A DNA stretch of 64,000 nt, taken from assembly GCF_008727875.1 (NCBI RefSeq), contig NZ_VTWS01000008.1, positions 1-64,000 of the forward strand, in the 5' to 3' direction. Source of the DNA: Larkinella humicola. Its GTDB lineage: Bacteria > Bacteroidota > Bacteroidia > Cytophagales > Spirosomataceae. Of this stretch, positions 1-8,696 are shown in pieces; positions within the stretch are counted from its first letter, which is position 1; every line of letters starts with the position of its first letter. Both the position numbers and the translations under genes were made by a program. The notes beneath the pieces were generated by a model. It was not told the DNA's origin and made no database searches. It was given only the letters and a program-made list of their open reading frames with translations.

Positions 1-113
1 TTAATAGCAAATGGGTATTCTGAGCACTCCAGGCGTGCCGGAGGTACGCAATATAGGCTGAGTTGCGTACCTCCAGCACGCCTGGAGTGCTCAGAATACC
101 CATTTGCTATTAA
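1..113. repeat. Long near-perfect inverted repeat (51-bp arms)
   Basis: Bases 1-51 are the reverse complement of 63-113 with a single mismatch, separated by an 11-base loop. The element begins exactly at the window edge, so it may extend further left. Within each arm the core CTCCAGGCGTGCCGGAG is itself nearly palindromic. Nothing coding overlaps it. It resembles the other long intergenic hairpins in this window in architecture but not in sequence. It could be a REP- or MITE-like element or a strong transcript-end structure; which one cannot be told from one copy. Confidence 0.85.
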
Positions 114-275
114 CATAGAACCCCTCCGGGGTCAATAATCTCAAAGTTTGCGTTAATAGGACTATGAGCTGATTAAGTACCGGCGGCCCGGAAACAGCAG
201 TCCGCTATGCGGCCAATAAGCCCATCGATCGCGTTAGTATTTCGAAAAAAGGAGCGAACGAGGGAAGGCTTTTAC
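114..275. other. Intergenic stretch without a recognised gene
   Basis: Between the long hairpin and the terminator of the serine hydrolase gene. A short plus-strand open frame from about 169 to 331 is protein-like in composition but has no ATG and no recognisable similarity, so it is not called. Confidence 0.4.
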
Positions 276-306
276 AAAAAAGTGGCAGCCCTCAAGGGCT
301 GCCACT
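270..306 (-). terminator. Rho-independent terminator of the serine hydrolase gene
   Basis: Bases 282-305 form a perfect GC-rich stem (GTGGCAGCCCT paired with AGGGCTGCCAC). Read on the minus strand it is followed by a run of six T (plus-strand AAAAAA at 276-281). It lies about 95 bases beyond the stop codon of the minus-strand gene at 402-1871, the expected place for its terminator. Confidence 0.75.
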
Positions 307-401
307 GCACCAATTGACGGTATCAATTTAATTAATTTCAACCCGCACCTGCTTTCCCATGCCGAGTTGAACACTATTATTCAACGGCTCAAGCTGATTG
401 C

Positions 402-1871
402 TTACGGCGTTTTCAAAATCCGCTCCAGCATCTGTTTGCCCCCCTTGTTGTCGGTATTCAGTTCAATTGATTTCCGGTACATCGCAATGGCTTCATCCTT
501 TTGCCCATTCCTGAACAGCGCTTCGCCGTAGCTGTCATACACATTCCAGCTTTCTGGAAACAGGGCGACATTGAGTTTAAAAATAGCGAGGGCTTCGTTT
601 AGCTGCCCCCGGCCCATCATCCGATACGCCCAGTCGTTCAGGTCGGTTTCGGTCGGCTGAAAGGCGGCATTCTTCGTCTTTTCTTCCTGAAATACCGCAC
701 TGACCTGGTCAAAACCGCGTTTCCGCAACTGCATGTGGAGCGTGGTAATGGGATCGGATTTCGGGATTTCCGGGTTGTAAAAGCCGGCCAGTTCATCGAT
801 AAACTCTTCCGGAGAAGAACCGGCCAGATTGGTTAAAACGATGACGCTCAGATCGTCTTCGGGATACACAAACAAGGCCGAGCGCCCCCCACCGGTGGTA
901 ATCATGGCACTGTGCCGGGGTCGCGGTTTGGCCACCCAGCCCATCGCCCACTGCGTCGGCATCCCGTCGTTGTAGTTTCCCGGCGTCCAGAGGGTTGCGA
1001 GGGCGGTTTTGGTTTGAAAGAGCTTACCCTGTTGCAGCGCCATGACCCAATGGGCCAGATCCTCCGCCGTGCTGTTCATGCCCGAAGCCGTTCGGCGAAA
1101 GGCCGGAAAAATTTCGTACGAATTGGTGACTTTGCCCTGCGGAAAAGCCTGCCCGTCCATTCGGGTCACATAGCCGTACGACTGTGTTTTGTGGGGAATC
1201 ACGTCGCGGGAATCGCCAAAACCGGTGCTGGGCATTCCCGCCACCTGAAACTGCCGCTCCCGGAAAACCTCGGCGAACGGCTTTCCCCGGAATTGATCGA
1301 TGATCTTCCCCAGTAACGCGTAGTTTGTCTGGTTATACAGAAATTGCGTCCCCGTCGGGAAATCCATGGGCATCGCCTTCGTTTTCGTCCAGGCGGTTTC
1401 TTCGTCCATCACCCGGCCCATCGGCGCGGAGTCGATGACCCGGAGAATGTCTGGCAAACCGGAAACGTGCGTCAGCAGTTGCCGGATCGTGACGGCTTGC
1501 CAGCTTTCCGGAAGGTCGGTGAGGTAGCGCGACACCGGAGCCGCCAGGTCCACTTTTCCCTCTTCCACCAACTGCATGATGGCCACACCGGTGAAGGCTT
1601 TCGTGCAGGAATTGATCGAAAAAACGCTCTGGTTGGTCACCGGTGTTGCATACTGGAGATTGCTGATCCCGTACGATTTGAGCAGAACGAGCTTACCCCG
1701 CTGAACCACCGCCACCTGAAGGCCGGGAATCCGGCGTTCCTGCATTTCGCGCCGGATCAGGGTTTCCACGTTGTCGGTCTGGGCCAGTGAGGGCGTGCTG
1801 ATAAACAGGCCTACATTGAGGAACATCATGACTGCCATCCGCAAAATCCAGGGATCAAATTTGTCGTTCAT
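402..1871 (-). CDS. Serine hydrolase of the class C beta-lactamase/DD-peptidase fold with C-terminal TPR
   Basis: A 489-aa exported protein: residues 10-31 form a hydrophobic signal peptide ending SLAQ. The beta-lactamase domain (about 35-365) carries the SxxK nucleophile motif S88-C-T-K91. The second motif reads Y-N-Q where Y-x-N is usual, a variant known in S12-type hydrolases. A GGG-R segment stands where the KTG/HxG box is expected, followed by VIVLTNL. Residues about 405-485 hold TPR-like helices (YDSYGEALFRNGQKDEAIAMY). Substrate is unknown; family members include esterases, D-aminopeptidases and penicillin-binding-like proteins, and true beta-lactamase activity is not implied. The gene is monocistronic with its own terminator downstream. 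Confidence 0.85.
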   Translation of the reverse strand: MNDKFDPWILRMAVMMFLNVGLFISTPSLAQTDNVETLIRREMQERRIPGLQVAVVQRGKLVLLKSYGISNLQYATPVTNQSVFSINSCTKAFTGVAIMQLVEEGKVDLAAPVSRYLTDLPESWQAVTIRQLLTHVSGLPDILRVIDSAPMGRVMDEETAWTKTKAMPMDFPTGTQFLYNQTNYALLGKIIDQFRGKPFAEVFRERQFQVAGMPSTGFGDSRDVIPHKTQSYGYVTRMDGQAFPQGKVTNSYEIFPAFRRTASGMNSTAEDLAHWVMALQQGKLFQTKTALATLWTPGNYNDGMPTQWAMGWVAKPRPRHSAMITTGGGRSALFVYPEDDLSVIVLTNLAGSSPEEFIDELAGFYNPEIPKSDPITTLHMQLRKRGFDQVSAVFQEEKTKNAAFQPTETDLNDWAYRMMGRGQLNEALAIFKLNVALFPESWNVYDSYGEALFRNGQKDEAIAMYRKSIELNTDNKGGKQMLERILKTP

Positions 1872-2151
1872 TGTTTTTGTTGTCTTGGGGCGTACTGTTC
1901 AGCGGTACAAAGACCAGAAATTCATCATCGCGTTGCGCGGGAAACTTCCGGTACAACCAAAGGTTATACACTGATGCGAGTTTTAATAGCAACCGATGGA
2001 TTTAAAGGCAAAACGACAAAGCCCCTCCCGTTACGAGTGCCCGCCTATTCGGAGATGCCGTCGAAAAAGTGAAATAAAGGTATCAACGCAGGTGTCAGGC
2101 AAACGAGTTTTTCCTAACTTCCCGGCTCGTGCTTTTCAAGACTCTATTCAC

Positions 2152-3087
2152 ATGGAAGATCAACTCTTAGGCCTGCACCACATCACGGCCATCGCCGGAA
2201 ATGCCCAGCGGAATTTCAACTTTTATACGAAAATCCTCGGACTCCGGTTTATCAAGAAAACCGTCAACTTCGACGATCCGAACACCTACCATTTCTACTT
2301 TGGCGACGAAGGGGGTTCGCCGGGGACCATCCTGACGTTCTTTCCGTGGGGAGCAACGGCACCGGGTCGCAGAGGCACGGGCATGGCGACTGAAATCGGC
2401 TATTCCGTTCCAGAAGGCAGCCTGGAATTCTGGCAAAAACGCTTCGTGGACCACAACGTACTTTATAACAAACCAACGCAGCGATTCGGCGAAACCTACC
2501 TACCGTTTCTCGACCCCGACGGCCTGAAACTCGAACTGATCGTTTCCAAAACCGCCGATGACCGCACGCCCTGGGAGACGAACGACGTTGCCGCAGCCGT
2601 TGCTACCAAAGGATTTCACAACGTGACGCTGACGCTGGAAAACATCAAGGGCACTGCCGATGTCTTAACCGATGTATTTGGTTATCAGCTCATCGATCAA
2701 CACGTCAATCGCTACCGGTTTGCCACCAGTGCCGTCGAAAATGCCAATCTGGTGGATCTGGTGGAAGTGCCGGGGGAAAAACGCGGGCATGTGGCGGGGG
2801 GCACCATTCACCACGTCGCTTTTCGGGTCAAAGACGAAACCGTTGAGAAACACTTTCAGGAAAAAATTGCCGCCAAAGGCTTGCAGGTTACCGAACAGAT
2901 CGACCGGAACTATTTTCATTCCATTTATTTCCGCGAACCGGGCGGTGTGCTGTTTGAAATTGCAACCGACAACCCCGGTTTTACGGTGGACGAACCGCTG
3001 AACGAATTGGGTACGCACCTCAAACTCCCCGCCCAGTATGAACCCCGCCGGGCGCAAATCGAGGGCCAGTTGCCGGTTTTGCTATAA
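2152..3087 (+). CDS. VOC-family ring-cleaving dioxygenase-like protein (MhqO/LinE type)
   Basis: A 311-aa protein made of two vicinal-oxygen-chelate modules (about 5-150 and 155-285). Residues 7-11 (GLHHI) supply the N-terminal metal-ligand region, GGTIHHVAF repeats the pattern in the second half, and YFREPGGVLFEIATD supplies the C-terminal acidic ligand. Relatives include Bacillus MhqA/MhqO, linked to quinone and catechol stress, and hydroquinone dioxygenases. An open frame extends upstream to 1996, but family length and the conserved start of the fold favour the ATG at 2152. The 3' end overlaps the convergent esterase gene by 6 bases. The metal (probably Fe2+) and the aromatic substrate are inferred from family only. 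Confidence 0.85.
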   Translation: MEDQLLGLHHITAIAGNAQRNFNFYTKILGLRFIKKTVNFDDPNTYHFYFGDEGGSPGTILTFFPWGATAPGRRGTGMATEIGYSVPEGSLEFWQKRFVDHNVLYNKPTQRFGETYLPFLDPDGLKLELIVSKTADDRTPWETNDVAAAVATKGFHNVTLTLENIKGTADVLTDVFGYQLIDQHVNRYRFATSAVENANLVDLVEVPGEKRGHVAGGTIHHVAFRVKDETVEKHFQEKIAAKGLQVTEQIDRNYFHSIYFREPGGVLFEIATDNPGFTVDEPLNELGTHLKLPAQYEPRRAQIEGQLPVLL

Positions 3088-3810
3088 ATACACTTTCACC
3101 ATTTGCTGCCAGTATTCGGCCCGGTGCGCCCGGCCTTCCCAGACATACAAATCGTGCGGAATTTGCTTTTCGCCCAACGAAAAACTTAAGGCCCGGTTGT
3201 TATCAAGGAAGGGGTCTTCCTGACCAATCGCGATCAGGAAATGCATCCGGCGCAGCAACGCCAGCGTGCCTTCGTCGTGAAGGTTGGGCAGAAAATGCGT
3301 GGGCGTATTGAAGTAAATGGTTTCGTCGTAATAGGTATCGAACAACCCGCGAAAGCACTCGACCGGCGACGACAAATCGTACCGGCCACTCAGCGCCACC
3401 ACTTTTCCGAACCAGGCAGGATGTCGCAACGCAATGTTCATGGCATGATAGGCCCCAAAACTGCAGCCGAGCGCAATCATGAACGGTTGCGAATTTTTCG
3501 ACCGCGTGAAGGGCAGTACTTCCTCCAGGATGTATTTTTCATATTGCAAATGCCGGTGAACGCGCTCGTGCGGGGGTATCCATTTGCTGTATAAACTCTC
3601 GGCATCGATGCTGTCAACACAAAAAAGCTGGAGATTACCGCTTTCCAGCTTGTCGGTTAGTGCGTTTACCAAACCGAAGTCTTCAAAATCGAAAAACCGT
3701 CCCCGGCGGGTTGGAAACACCAGCACTCTGGCTCCGGCATGGCCGAAGACCAACAGTTCCATGTCCCGGTTTAGTCGGTGGCTAAACCATTTGTGGTATT
3801 CGCGATGCAT
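3082..3810 (-). CDS. Alpha/beta-hydrolase esterase-family protein
   Basis: A 242-aa cytoplasmic protein without signal peptide. The nucleophile elbow is G-C-S-F-G within IALGCSFGAYHAMNIALRHP. The likely acid is in IAIGQEDPFLDNN and the likely base His is in WEGRAHRAEYW near the C-terminus, so the catalytic triad looks complete. It belongs to the putative-esterase group (esterase D-like fold) found singly in many Bacteroidota. Its stop codon overlaps the stop of the dioxygenase gene on the opposite strand, so the two transcripts converge. The SGNH hydrolase gene is upstream on the same strand, about 75 bases away, so the two could be co-transcribed. The substrate is unknown. Confidence 0.75.
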   Translation of the reverse strand: MHREYHKWFSHRLNRDMELLVFGHAGARVLVFPTRRGRFFDFEDFGLVNALTDKLESGNLQLFCVDSIDAESLYSKWIPPHERVHRHLQYEKYILEEVLPFTRSKNSQPFMIALGCSFGAYHAMNIALRHPAWFGKVVALSGRYDLSSPVECFRGLFDTYYDETIYFNTPTHFLPNLHDEGTLALLRRMHFLIAIGQEDPFLDNNRALSFSLGEKQIPHDLYVWEGRAHRAEYWQQMVKVYL

Positions 3811-3883
3811 AACGTGCCCTCAATTCGGAAAGCAAGATGCATCCTTTTTCAGTTATCCAACAAAATTTCAGTTAAAGAATTTG

Positions 3884-4477
3884 TTAAAAAATCTCGGAAT
3901 TCAGCAACAAAATCTGCTGCCATAACGCGTACCCTTCCCGGCTGAGGTGCAAACCGTCGTTTTCGAACAGTTCCCAGCGCGGACGCCCCCCTGCGTCGAG
4001 CATCGGGGTATAGACATCCACAAAATGATAACCGGGCATGCTTTCGATTTTTTTTCGAATCAACTCATTGGCAAACCGGATGCGGTCGATAATGTGCCAG
4101 CGGGCCGGGCTGGGCTTGATGGCCACAAAGGTAAAGGGTGTTTCCGGCATGTATTGCTCCATTTTACTGGTCAGTGCACAGAAAAACAGATACACTTCTT
4201 CCGGATGACGCCCATCGCCCAGGTCGTTGTCGCCGGCATAAAACACGACGGCCCGGGGTTGGGCGGGTACCAGCAGCCGTTCAAAAAACCAACTGCAGGC
4301 TGCCAGCGTCGAACCGCCGAATCCGACGTTCAGAACCTGTTTTTCGGGAAAATCATGGGCCAGCGTTTTCCACAGCCGGATGGACGAACTGCCGTAAAAA
4401 ACCGTGCGGTTGGTGACTTCTGCGGTGGACCGAACCTTTTTTTCGAGTTGATGAACTTCGTCTTCGTACCAGAACAT
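3884..4477 (-). CDS. SGNH/GDSL hydrolase
   Basis: A 197-aa protein starting at the internal ATG that gives MFWYEDEV; an ATG eight codons upstream is possible. Block I is GSSSIRLW (nucleophile Ser), block II GFGGST (oxyanion Gly), block III AGDNDLG (GxND Asn), and block V DGLHLSREGY, the D-x-x-H pair that completes the triad. All four SGNH residues are therefore present. The length is usual for the family. Members deacylate lipids, sugars or peptidoglycan. No signal peptide is visible, which argues for a cytoplasmic substrate. The neighbouring alpha/beta-hydrolase gene suggests a small ester-hydrolysing pair, but that is inference. Confidence 0.85.
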   Translation of the reverse strand: MFWYEDEVHQLEKKVRSTAEVTNRTVFYGSSSIRLWKTLAHDFPEKQVLNVGFGGSTLAACSWFFERLLVPAQPRAVVFYAGDNDLGDGRHPEEVYLFFCALTSKMEQYMPETPFTFVAIKPSPARWHIIDRIRFANELIRKKIESMPGYHFVDVYTPMLDAGGRPRWELFENDGLHLSREGYALWQQILLLNSEIF

Positions 4478-4537
4478 AGGGGCCTTTTGGAATAGATACA
4501 CAAAAATACACCATTGAGACGAACGTACCTACGGACT

Positions 4538-6277
4538 TTATGCCACCGCGAGCTGGAAATAAAAAGCCGCGCCCGGCTCAATGTCCTCTTTCAACCCGAT
4601 TTCCCCCCCCATCGTTTGAATAAACTCTTTGGAGATGGCCAGGCCCAACCCGGTTCCGCTGACCTGGCCGTTCTGGCCGGGCGCCCGGAAATACCGGTCG
4701 AATACCCGCGCCCGGTGTTCAGGACGCAAACCGGGGCCGTAATCCCGAACGACAAATTCGACCTGATTGCCAAGCTGTTGGGCCGAAATACGAACCACAT
4801 TGTCTTCCGGGCTGTGCCGGATGGCATTCGACAACAGATTGACCAGCACCCAGGTTGCCTTGTCGGGATCGGCTTTGATCGCGGGCAAATCCGACAAACC
4901 GGAAACTACAAACCGAATCCGTCGCTGGCTGGCGGCAACTTCCAGCGCACTGGTGGCATACTGAACCAGATCAACCGGCTTTACGGCCTTAATGGTCAGT
5001 TGAATCTGACCCGATTCCACCTGCGCCATATTCAGCAATTCTCCCGTAATGTTCAGCAGTCGGTCGGCATCGTTCCGGACGTGATCGACCAGTTGTTTCT
5101 GTTCTTCGTTCAACGCTCCCACCCGCTGATCGTCCAGCAGCTTCAAACTCATTTTGATGGCCGAAATCGGCGTTTTCAACTCGTGGGAAACCGTTGCGAT
5201 GAAATTGGTTTTGGCCAGGTCCCGTTCCTGGTAGGCGGTTATATTTTCCAGCACAATTACCCAACCGGCCGCAACGGGCTGATTTTCGCCGGTGCGCGTC
5301 AGCGTGACCACGTGCGTCTGGCGGTTAAAATAGCTTTCTTTTCCGTCGTCGAAAATTTTCAGCAAACCACCCGCACCCTGAGTCTCCATGGCCGGTTCCA
5401 CCAGATGCTGGAGCAACGTCCGCAGCAAATCGTTGGTCAGGGCCGCATCCGGCGCGTATTTCCCGACCAGATCGGCTTCCTCAACGCCCAGCAACCGGCA
5501 GGCAACGGGGTTCACAAACCGGATTGTCTTTTTCTCGTCCAGCCCCACAATCCCGTTGTCCATCAATTGAATCAGCGTATCGATGCGTTTCTTTTCAAAC
5601 AGCACATCGGCCAGTTTAGTGTGCTCATATTCATCGAGTTTGTGCGCCATCGAGTTAAACGCCCGCGCCAGATCACCAAATTCGTCGTTGGATTTAAAAT
5701 GCAGTCGTTCTTCGAAATTTCGGCTGGCAACCTGCTGAATCCCCCGGGTCAGTTCCCGCAGCGGATTGGCAATGTAGCCGGGGAAATTGATGATAAACGA
5801 AAAGAGAATCACGAAACAGAAGGTTCCCATCACCACCAGCCAGATCAGGGCATCTTTGGCGGTTTGTTCGGCCACGTTGTTTTTGCGAAACATGGCCTGC
5901 TGGTTGATGGCACCCAGTTGAAGCAGGTTTTGCTGAATCCGGGCCGCCGTCAGGGAATCCGGGCGGTTTCCCGACCTCAGGCGGTCGAAATCCACGCGAA
6001 CGGCCTCCACCAGTTCCTTTTCACCTTCTTCCGTCAGATTTGCTTCCTGCCGACGCAGCGATGTTTCGAATGTCCGGATTGAATTGGGGTCGGAATTCCG
6101 CGTCAGCAACGCCTTCTGCATGCTTCCCACAAACTGTAAGGAGGTATAATTATCCTTCAGAATGGCCCTGGCATCATCCGCAAGCTGATTCAAATAATAG
6201 ATTCCCAGCCCGCCCAGCAACAGCGTAACGGCAAACAGGAAGGCCAGCGCCAGCGATAGTTTTAGTTTAATCGTCAT
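4538..6277 (-). CDS. Membrane histidine kinase partnered with split KdpD
   Basis: A 579-aa sensor kinase: TM1 about 9-28, a helical periplasmic domain 30-140, TM2 about 143-165, HAMP 167-220, PAS 225-350, HisKA with phospho-acceptor H365 (ATVSHELKTP), then HATPase with an N-box NLLSNAIRHSP and a G-box SGTGLGL. The start ATG overlaps the kdpD stop (ATGA at 6274-6277), so the two are translationally coupled. KdpD-type proteins in many Gram-negatives fuse the USP sensor and kinase; here the kinase is a separate polypeptide with its own periplasmic domain. It probably takes the KdpD signal and controls kdp expression. No kdpE-like response regulator gene lies in the cluster, so its partner must be elsewhere. 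Confidence 0.85.
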   Translation of the reverse strand: MTIKLKLSLALAFLFAVTLLLGGLGIYYLNQLADDARAILKDNYTSLQFVGSMQKALLTRNSDPNSIRTFETSLRRQEANLTEEGEKELVEAVRVDFDRLRSGNRPDSLTAARIQQNLLQLGAINQQAMFRKNNVAEQTAKDALIWLVVMGTFCFVILFSFIINFPGYIANPLRELTRGIQQVASRNFEERLHFKSNDEFGDLARAFNSMAHKLDEYEHTKLADVLFEKKRIDTLIQLMDNGIVGLDEKKTIRFVNPVACRLLGVEEADLVGKYAPDAALTNDLLRTLLQHLVEPAMETQGAGGLLKIFDDGKESYFNRQTHVVTLTRTGENQPVAAGWVIVLENITAYQERDLAKTNFIATVSHELKTPISAIKMSLKLLDDQRVGALNEEQKQLVDHVRNDADRLLNITGELLNMAQVESGQIQLTIKAVKPVDLVQYATSALEVAASQRRIRFVVSGLSDLPAIKADPDKATWVLVNLLSNAIRHSPEDNVVRISAQQLGNQVEFVVRDYGPGLRPEHRARVFDRYFRAPGQNGQVSGTGLGLAISKEFIQTMGGEIGLKEDIEPGAAFYFQLAVA

Positions 6278-7401
6278 GACAGAATGACTAAATCAATATC
6301 CGATTCCGATAACATAGTGAGCAACCGATTGAATGCATTGGTCCGCAGAATCACCTGAAGCAGGTTGAAATGCGGTTTGCCGATGCAGACCGTCGTAATC
6401 TTGCGCTTTTCGCACTCCTCGACCAGCGCATTAAAGATACTCGTGTTTTTTACCCGGATCACCTCGGCCCCCAGTTCCGTCGCCAGTTTTAAATTATTGA
6501 TCAAATGCCGTTGCACATCCAGCTTGATTCGGTTGGGATCTTCGGCGGGCGTTTGCACATAAAGCACAAACCAGCGGGCCTGGTAATAAGCTGCCAGCCG
6601 GGCGGTTTTGCGGATCAGCCGCCGGGCCACCAGATGGTTACTGCTGATGGACGCCATCAGTCGCTCATGCCGGAATTGGGTCGTAACCGGCAGTGTGGTT
6701 TCCACTTTCCGTTCCACCGCCGTCACCACTTCCTTGAGCGCCAGTTCGCGGAGTTGCAGGATTTTTTCGGCCTGAAAGAAGTTTCGCAGGGCAGTTTCCA
6801 CCTTGGCCGGATCGTAGATTTTCCCTTCTTTCAGGCGCATAATCAGTTCGTCGGCTGGCAAATCGATGTTGACCACCTCGTCGGCAGCCTGCAACACCCG
6901 GTCGGGAACCCGCTCGGCGACCTCGATTCCGGTGATGTCGTGCACCTCGTCATACAGACTTTCGATGTGCTGAATATTGACGGCACTGACCACGTTGATG
7001 CCCGCGTCGAGAATGTCGAGCACATCCTGCCACCGCTTTTCGTTTTTCGAACCGGGAATGTTGGTGTGCGCCAGTTCGTCCACGATGACCAGTTCCGGGT
7101 GTCCGTTCAGAATCGTTTGCAGATCCATTTCTTCGAGCTCGCGGCCTTTGTAAAACACCTTCCGTCGCGGAATCATCGGCAAGCCCGCGATCAGTGCCTG
7201 GGTTTCGGCCCGGTTGTGTGTTTCCACGTACCCGATCTTCACGTCGATTCCTCCGCGCAGCAACGCGTGCGCTTCCTGCAACATGCGGTAGGTTTTGCCC
7301 ACGCCCGCACTCATCCCGATGTAAATCTTGAATTTCCCCCGTCTCGACTTCTGAATAAGCCGGAGAAAGTGTTCGGCGGATTGGTCGCGGTCGTTTTCCA
7401 T
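6274..7401 (-). CDS. kdpD: KdpD N-terminal sensor protein (KdpD + USP domains only)
   Basis: A 375-aa cytoplasmic protein equivalent to the N-terminal part of E. coli KdpD. Residues 22-235 are the KdpD domain with a Walker A motif G29-MSAGVGKT37 and the conserved D108-ELAHTN114. Residues about 250-375 are a universal-stress-protein-like domain ending ESDIDLVILS. The four transmembrane helices, GAF and kinase domains of full KdpD are absent; the coupled downstream gene provides a kinase. It is expected to sense potassium or turgor, perhaps by binding a nucleotide such as ATP or c-di-AMP as in homologues. It is last but one in the kdp operon, downstream of the porin gene. Confidence 0.9.
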   Translation of the reverse strand: MENDRDQSAEHFLRLIQKSRRGKFKIYIGMSAGVGKTYRMLQEAHALLRGGIDVKIGYVETHNRAETQALIAGLPMIPRRKVFYKGRELEEMDLQTILNGHPELVIVDELAHTNIPGSKNEKRWQDVLDILDAGINVVSAVNIQHIESLYDEVHDITGIEVAERVPDRVLQAADEVVNIDLPADELIMRLKEGKIYDPAKVETALRNFFQAEKILQLRELALKEVVTAVERKVETTLPVTTQFRHERLMASISSNHLVARRLIRKTARLAAYYQARWFVLYVQTPAEDPNRIKLDVQRHLINNLKLATELGAEVIRVKNTSIFNALVEECEKRKITTVCIGKPHFNLLQVILRTNAFNRLLTMLSESDIDLVILS

Positions 7402-7417
7402 TGTTTTCTGAGAGTAA

Positions 7418-7491
7418 AGAGTTGAGACAAGAGAAAAAAGACGCCATTAGCTCGCTATAAACGTATGTCTTTACGCTCTTGTCTGACCTCT
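7418..7491. repeat. Imperfect hairpin between porin and kdpD genes
   Basis: Bases 7426-7442 (GACAAGAG...AAAGAC) pair with 7467-7483 (GTCTTT...CTCTTGTC), and the flanks extend the pairing. It fills the short gap between the porin stop and the kdpD start, so it could tune how much transcription or mRNA continues into the regulatory genes. Confidence 0.5.
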
Positions 7492-7500
7492 CCCTTCTAA

Positions 7501-8640
7501 TTAAAAACTAATTGCCAGTGAGGTTGTCAGCGCGTTGTTGGTTCGTTTGGCCGGGCCGGATGCGGTTTCGGCAAAAATCGGATCCTGACTGGTAAACCCC
7601 CGGTATTCGATCCGCCAGACGGCATTTGGCAGAATCTGGTAGTCATAATTGACGGAATAGCCCCAGGTTTGAAACCCGTTGGCGGTTCCGGTAGTGATGA
7701 TCACGCCATCTTTATCGTCGTAATACTCAACCCGCCCGGCCACATAACTCCGCGAACTGGTGGCATACCGGGCAATGATCACCGGCGAATACCAGATGAA
7801 ACGGCCCGATCCCGCCCGTTGCCCCTGGCGAATCAGCGGTTTTCGATCAGCTCCGATATCGAAACCGAGCGTAAGTCCGAACTTGCCGGCTGGGTTGATG
7901 CTGGCGTAGACGTTATTGAAAAACCGGGTCTGCTTCAGTGAATCCGGCCGGTCGGCGCCCAGAAATGTGCTCCAGTTCAGGGTTACTTTTGAACTCGGCT
8001 TAAACTGTACCTGCGTACTGAAAGCCGGTTTGGTAAAGCCCGGTAAGCGATTGATCCGCTGCCAGCCGTTGAGCCCCGATCCCAGCAGGGTCCATTTTCC
8101 GTTCGGCGTGTTATACGTCAGCTTGGCTCCGGCCAGGTAATACGGCGAATTTTCGGCCAACAGACTGCGTGTCAGCGTCCAGCAATCCCTGGAAACAGCA
8201 CTTTCAAAACCGATGTGCGATGAAAAAACACCGGCATCAAGCCACAAATCGCGGTTTTTACTCACTTTTACTCCCGCGTTGGCTTCGTAAATAGTGCGGA
8301 GCAGCGGCTGTTCGGCGGCATAATTATACTGGGCATACGTCCCGACCTGAATGGCCAGATTGGCACGAACCCGCTCATTCGCATAAGCCGCCTTGAGGAA
8401 CGCCAGGTTCACATTGACCTCCCGGTTTCGCTTGTGATTGTACAGAAAACCGGGTCGTTCCTGCGCCCTGGGTTGGTCCAGATCCTGAACGTAATACAGT
8501 TCTGCGTACCCGGAAAAAGTCAATGCTGAAACCGGTTTTGCCGTCGTATCTGCCGGTTGGATCAACTTCACGTTGGCGAATGACGGTCCACTGCAAAGGA
8601 CCATCGTTAAAACTGTGGTCGTTACTAACAACTTTTTCAT
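7501..8640 (-). CDS. Outer-membrane beta-barrel porin in the kdp operon
   Basis: A 379-aa protein starting at MKKLLVTTTV, chosen because it gives a standard signal peptide cleaved near SFA; the frame stays open 15 codons further upstream. The mature part is rich in alternating amphipathic strands and ends in LTTSLAISF, a terminal-Phe beta-barrel signature. It resembles the OmpL-like/BBP2 group of putative porins found in Bacteroidota kdp operons. It lies between kdpC and kdpD. A plausible role is to let K+ cross the outer membrane so that the high-affinity KdpFABC pump is not diffusion-limited; this role is inferred from position. Confidence 0.8.
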   Translation of the reverse strand: MKKLLVTTTVLTMVLCSGPSFANVKLIQPADTTAKPVSALTFSGYAELYYVQDLDQPRAQERPGFLYNHKRNREVNVNLAFLKAAYANERVRANLAIQVGTYAQYNYAAEQPLLRTIYEANAGVKVSKNRDLWLDAGVFSSHIGFESAVSRDCWTLTRSLLAENSPYYLAGAKLTYNTPNGKWTLLGSGLNGWQRINRLPGFTKPAFSTQVQFKPSSKVTLNWSTFLGADRPDSLKQTRFFNNVYASINPAGKFGLTLGFDIGADRKPLIRQGQRAGSGRFIWYSPVIIARYATSSRSYVAGRVEYYDDKDGVIITTGTANGFQTWGYSVNYDYQILPNAVWRIEYRGFTSQDPIFAETASGPAKRTNNALTTSLAISF

Positions 8641-8696
8641 GGCTGACGCGACTTTTTGATGGAGCCGCCCTTTTGTTGTACTCACTTTGTTCCTGT

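Noticed and set aside
169-331. Plus-strand open frame reading TGGPETAVRYAANKPIDRVS
   Set aside because: No ATG, about 53 codons, crosses the terminator hairpin, and no family recognised.
329-401. Minus-strand frame ending PLNNSVQLGMGKQVRVEIN just beyond the serine hydrolase stop
   Set aside because: It looks protein-like but overlaps the hydrolase C-terminus in another frame and has no start or known similarity; probably chance.
402-1871. Antibiotic-resistance class C beta-lactamase
   Set aside because: The motif set (SCTK, YNQ, TPR tail) fits general S12-type hydrolases; resistance cannot be claimed.
4514-6082. Long 522-codon plus-strand open frame opposite the histidine kinase
   Set aside because: A mirror frame caused by codon bias of the real kinase gene; composition rich in Gln, Arg, His and no domain.
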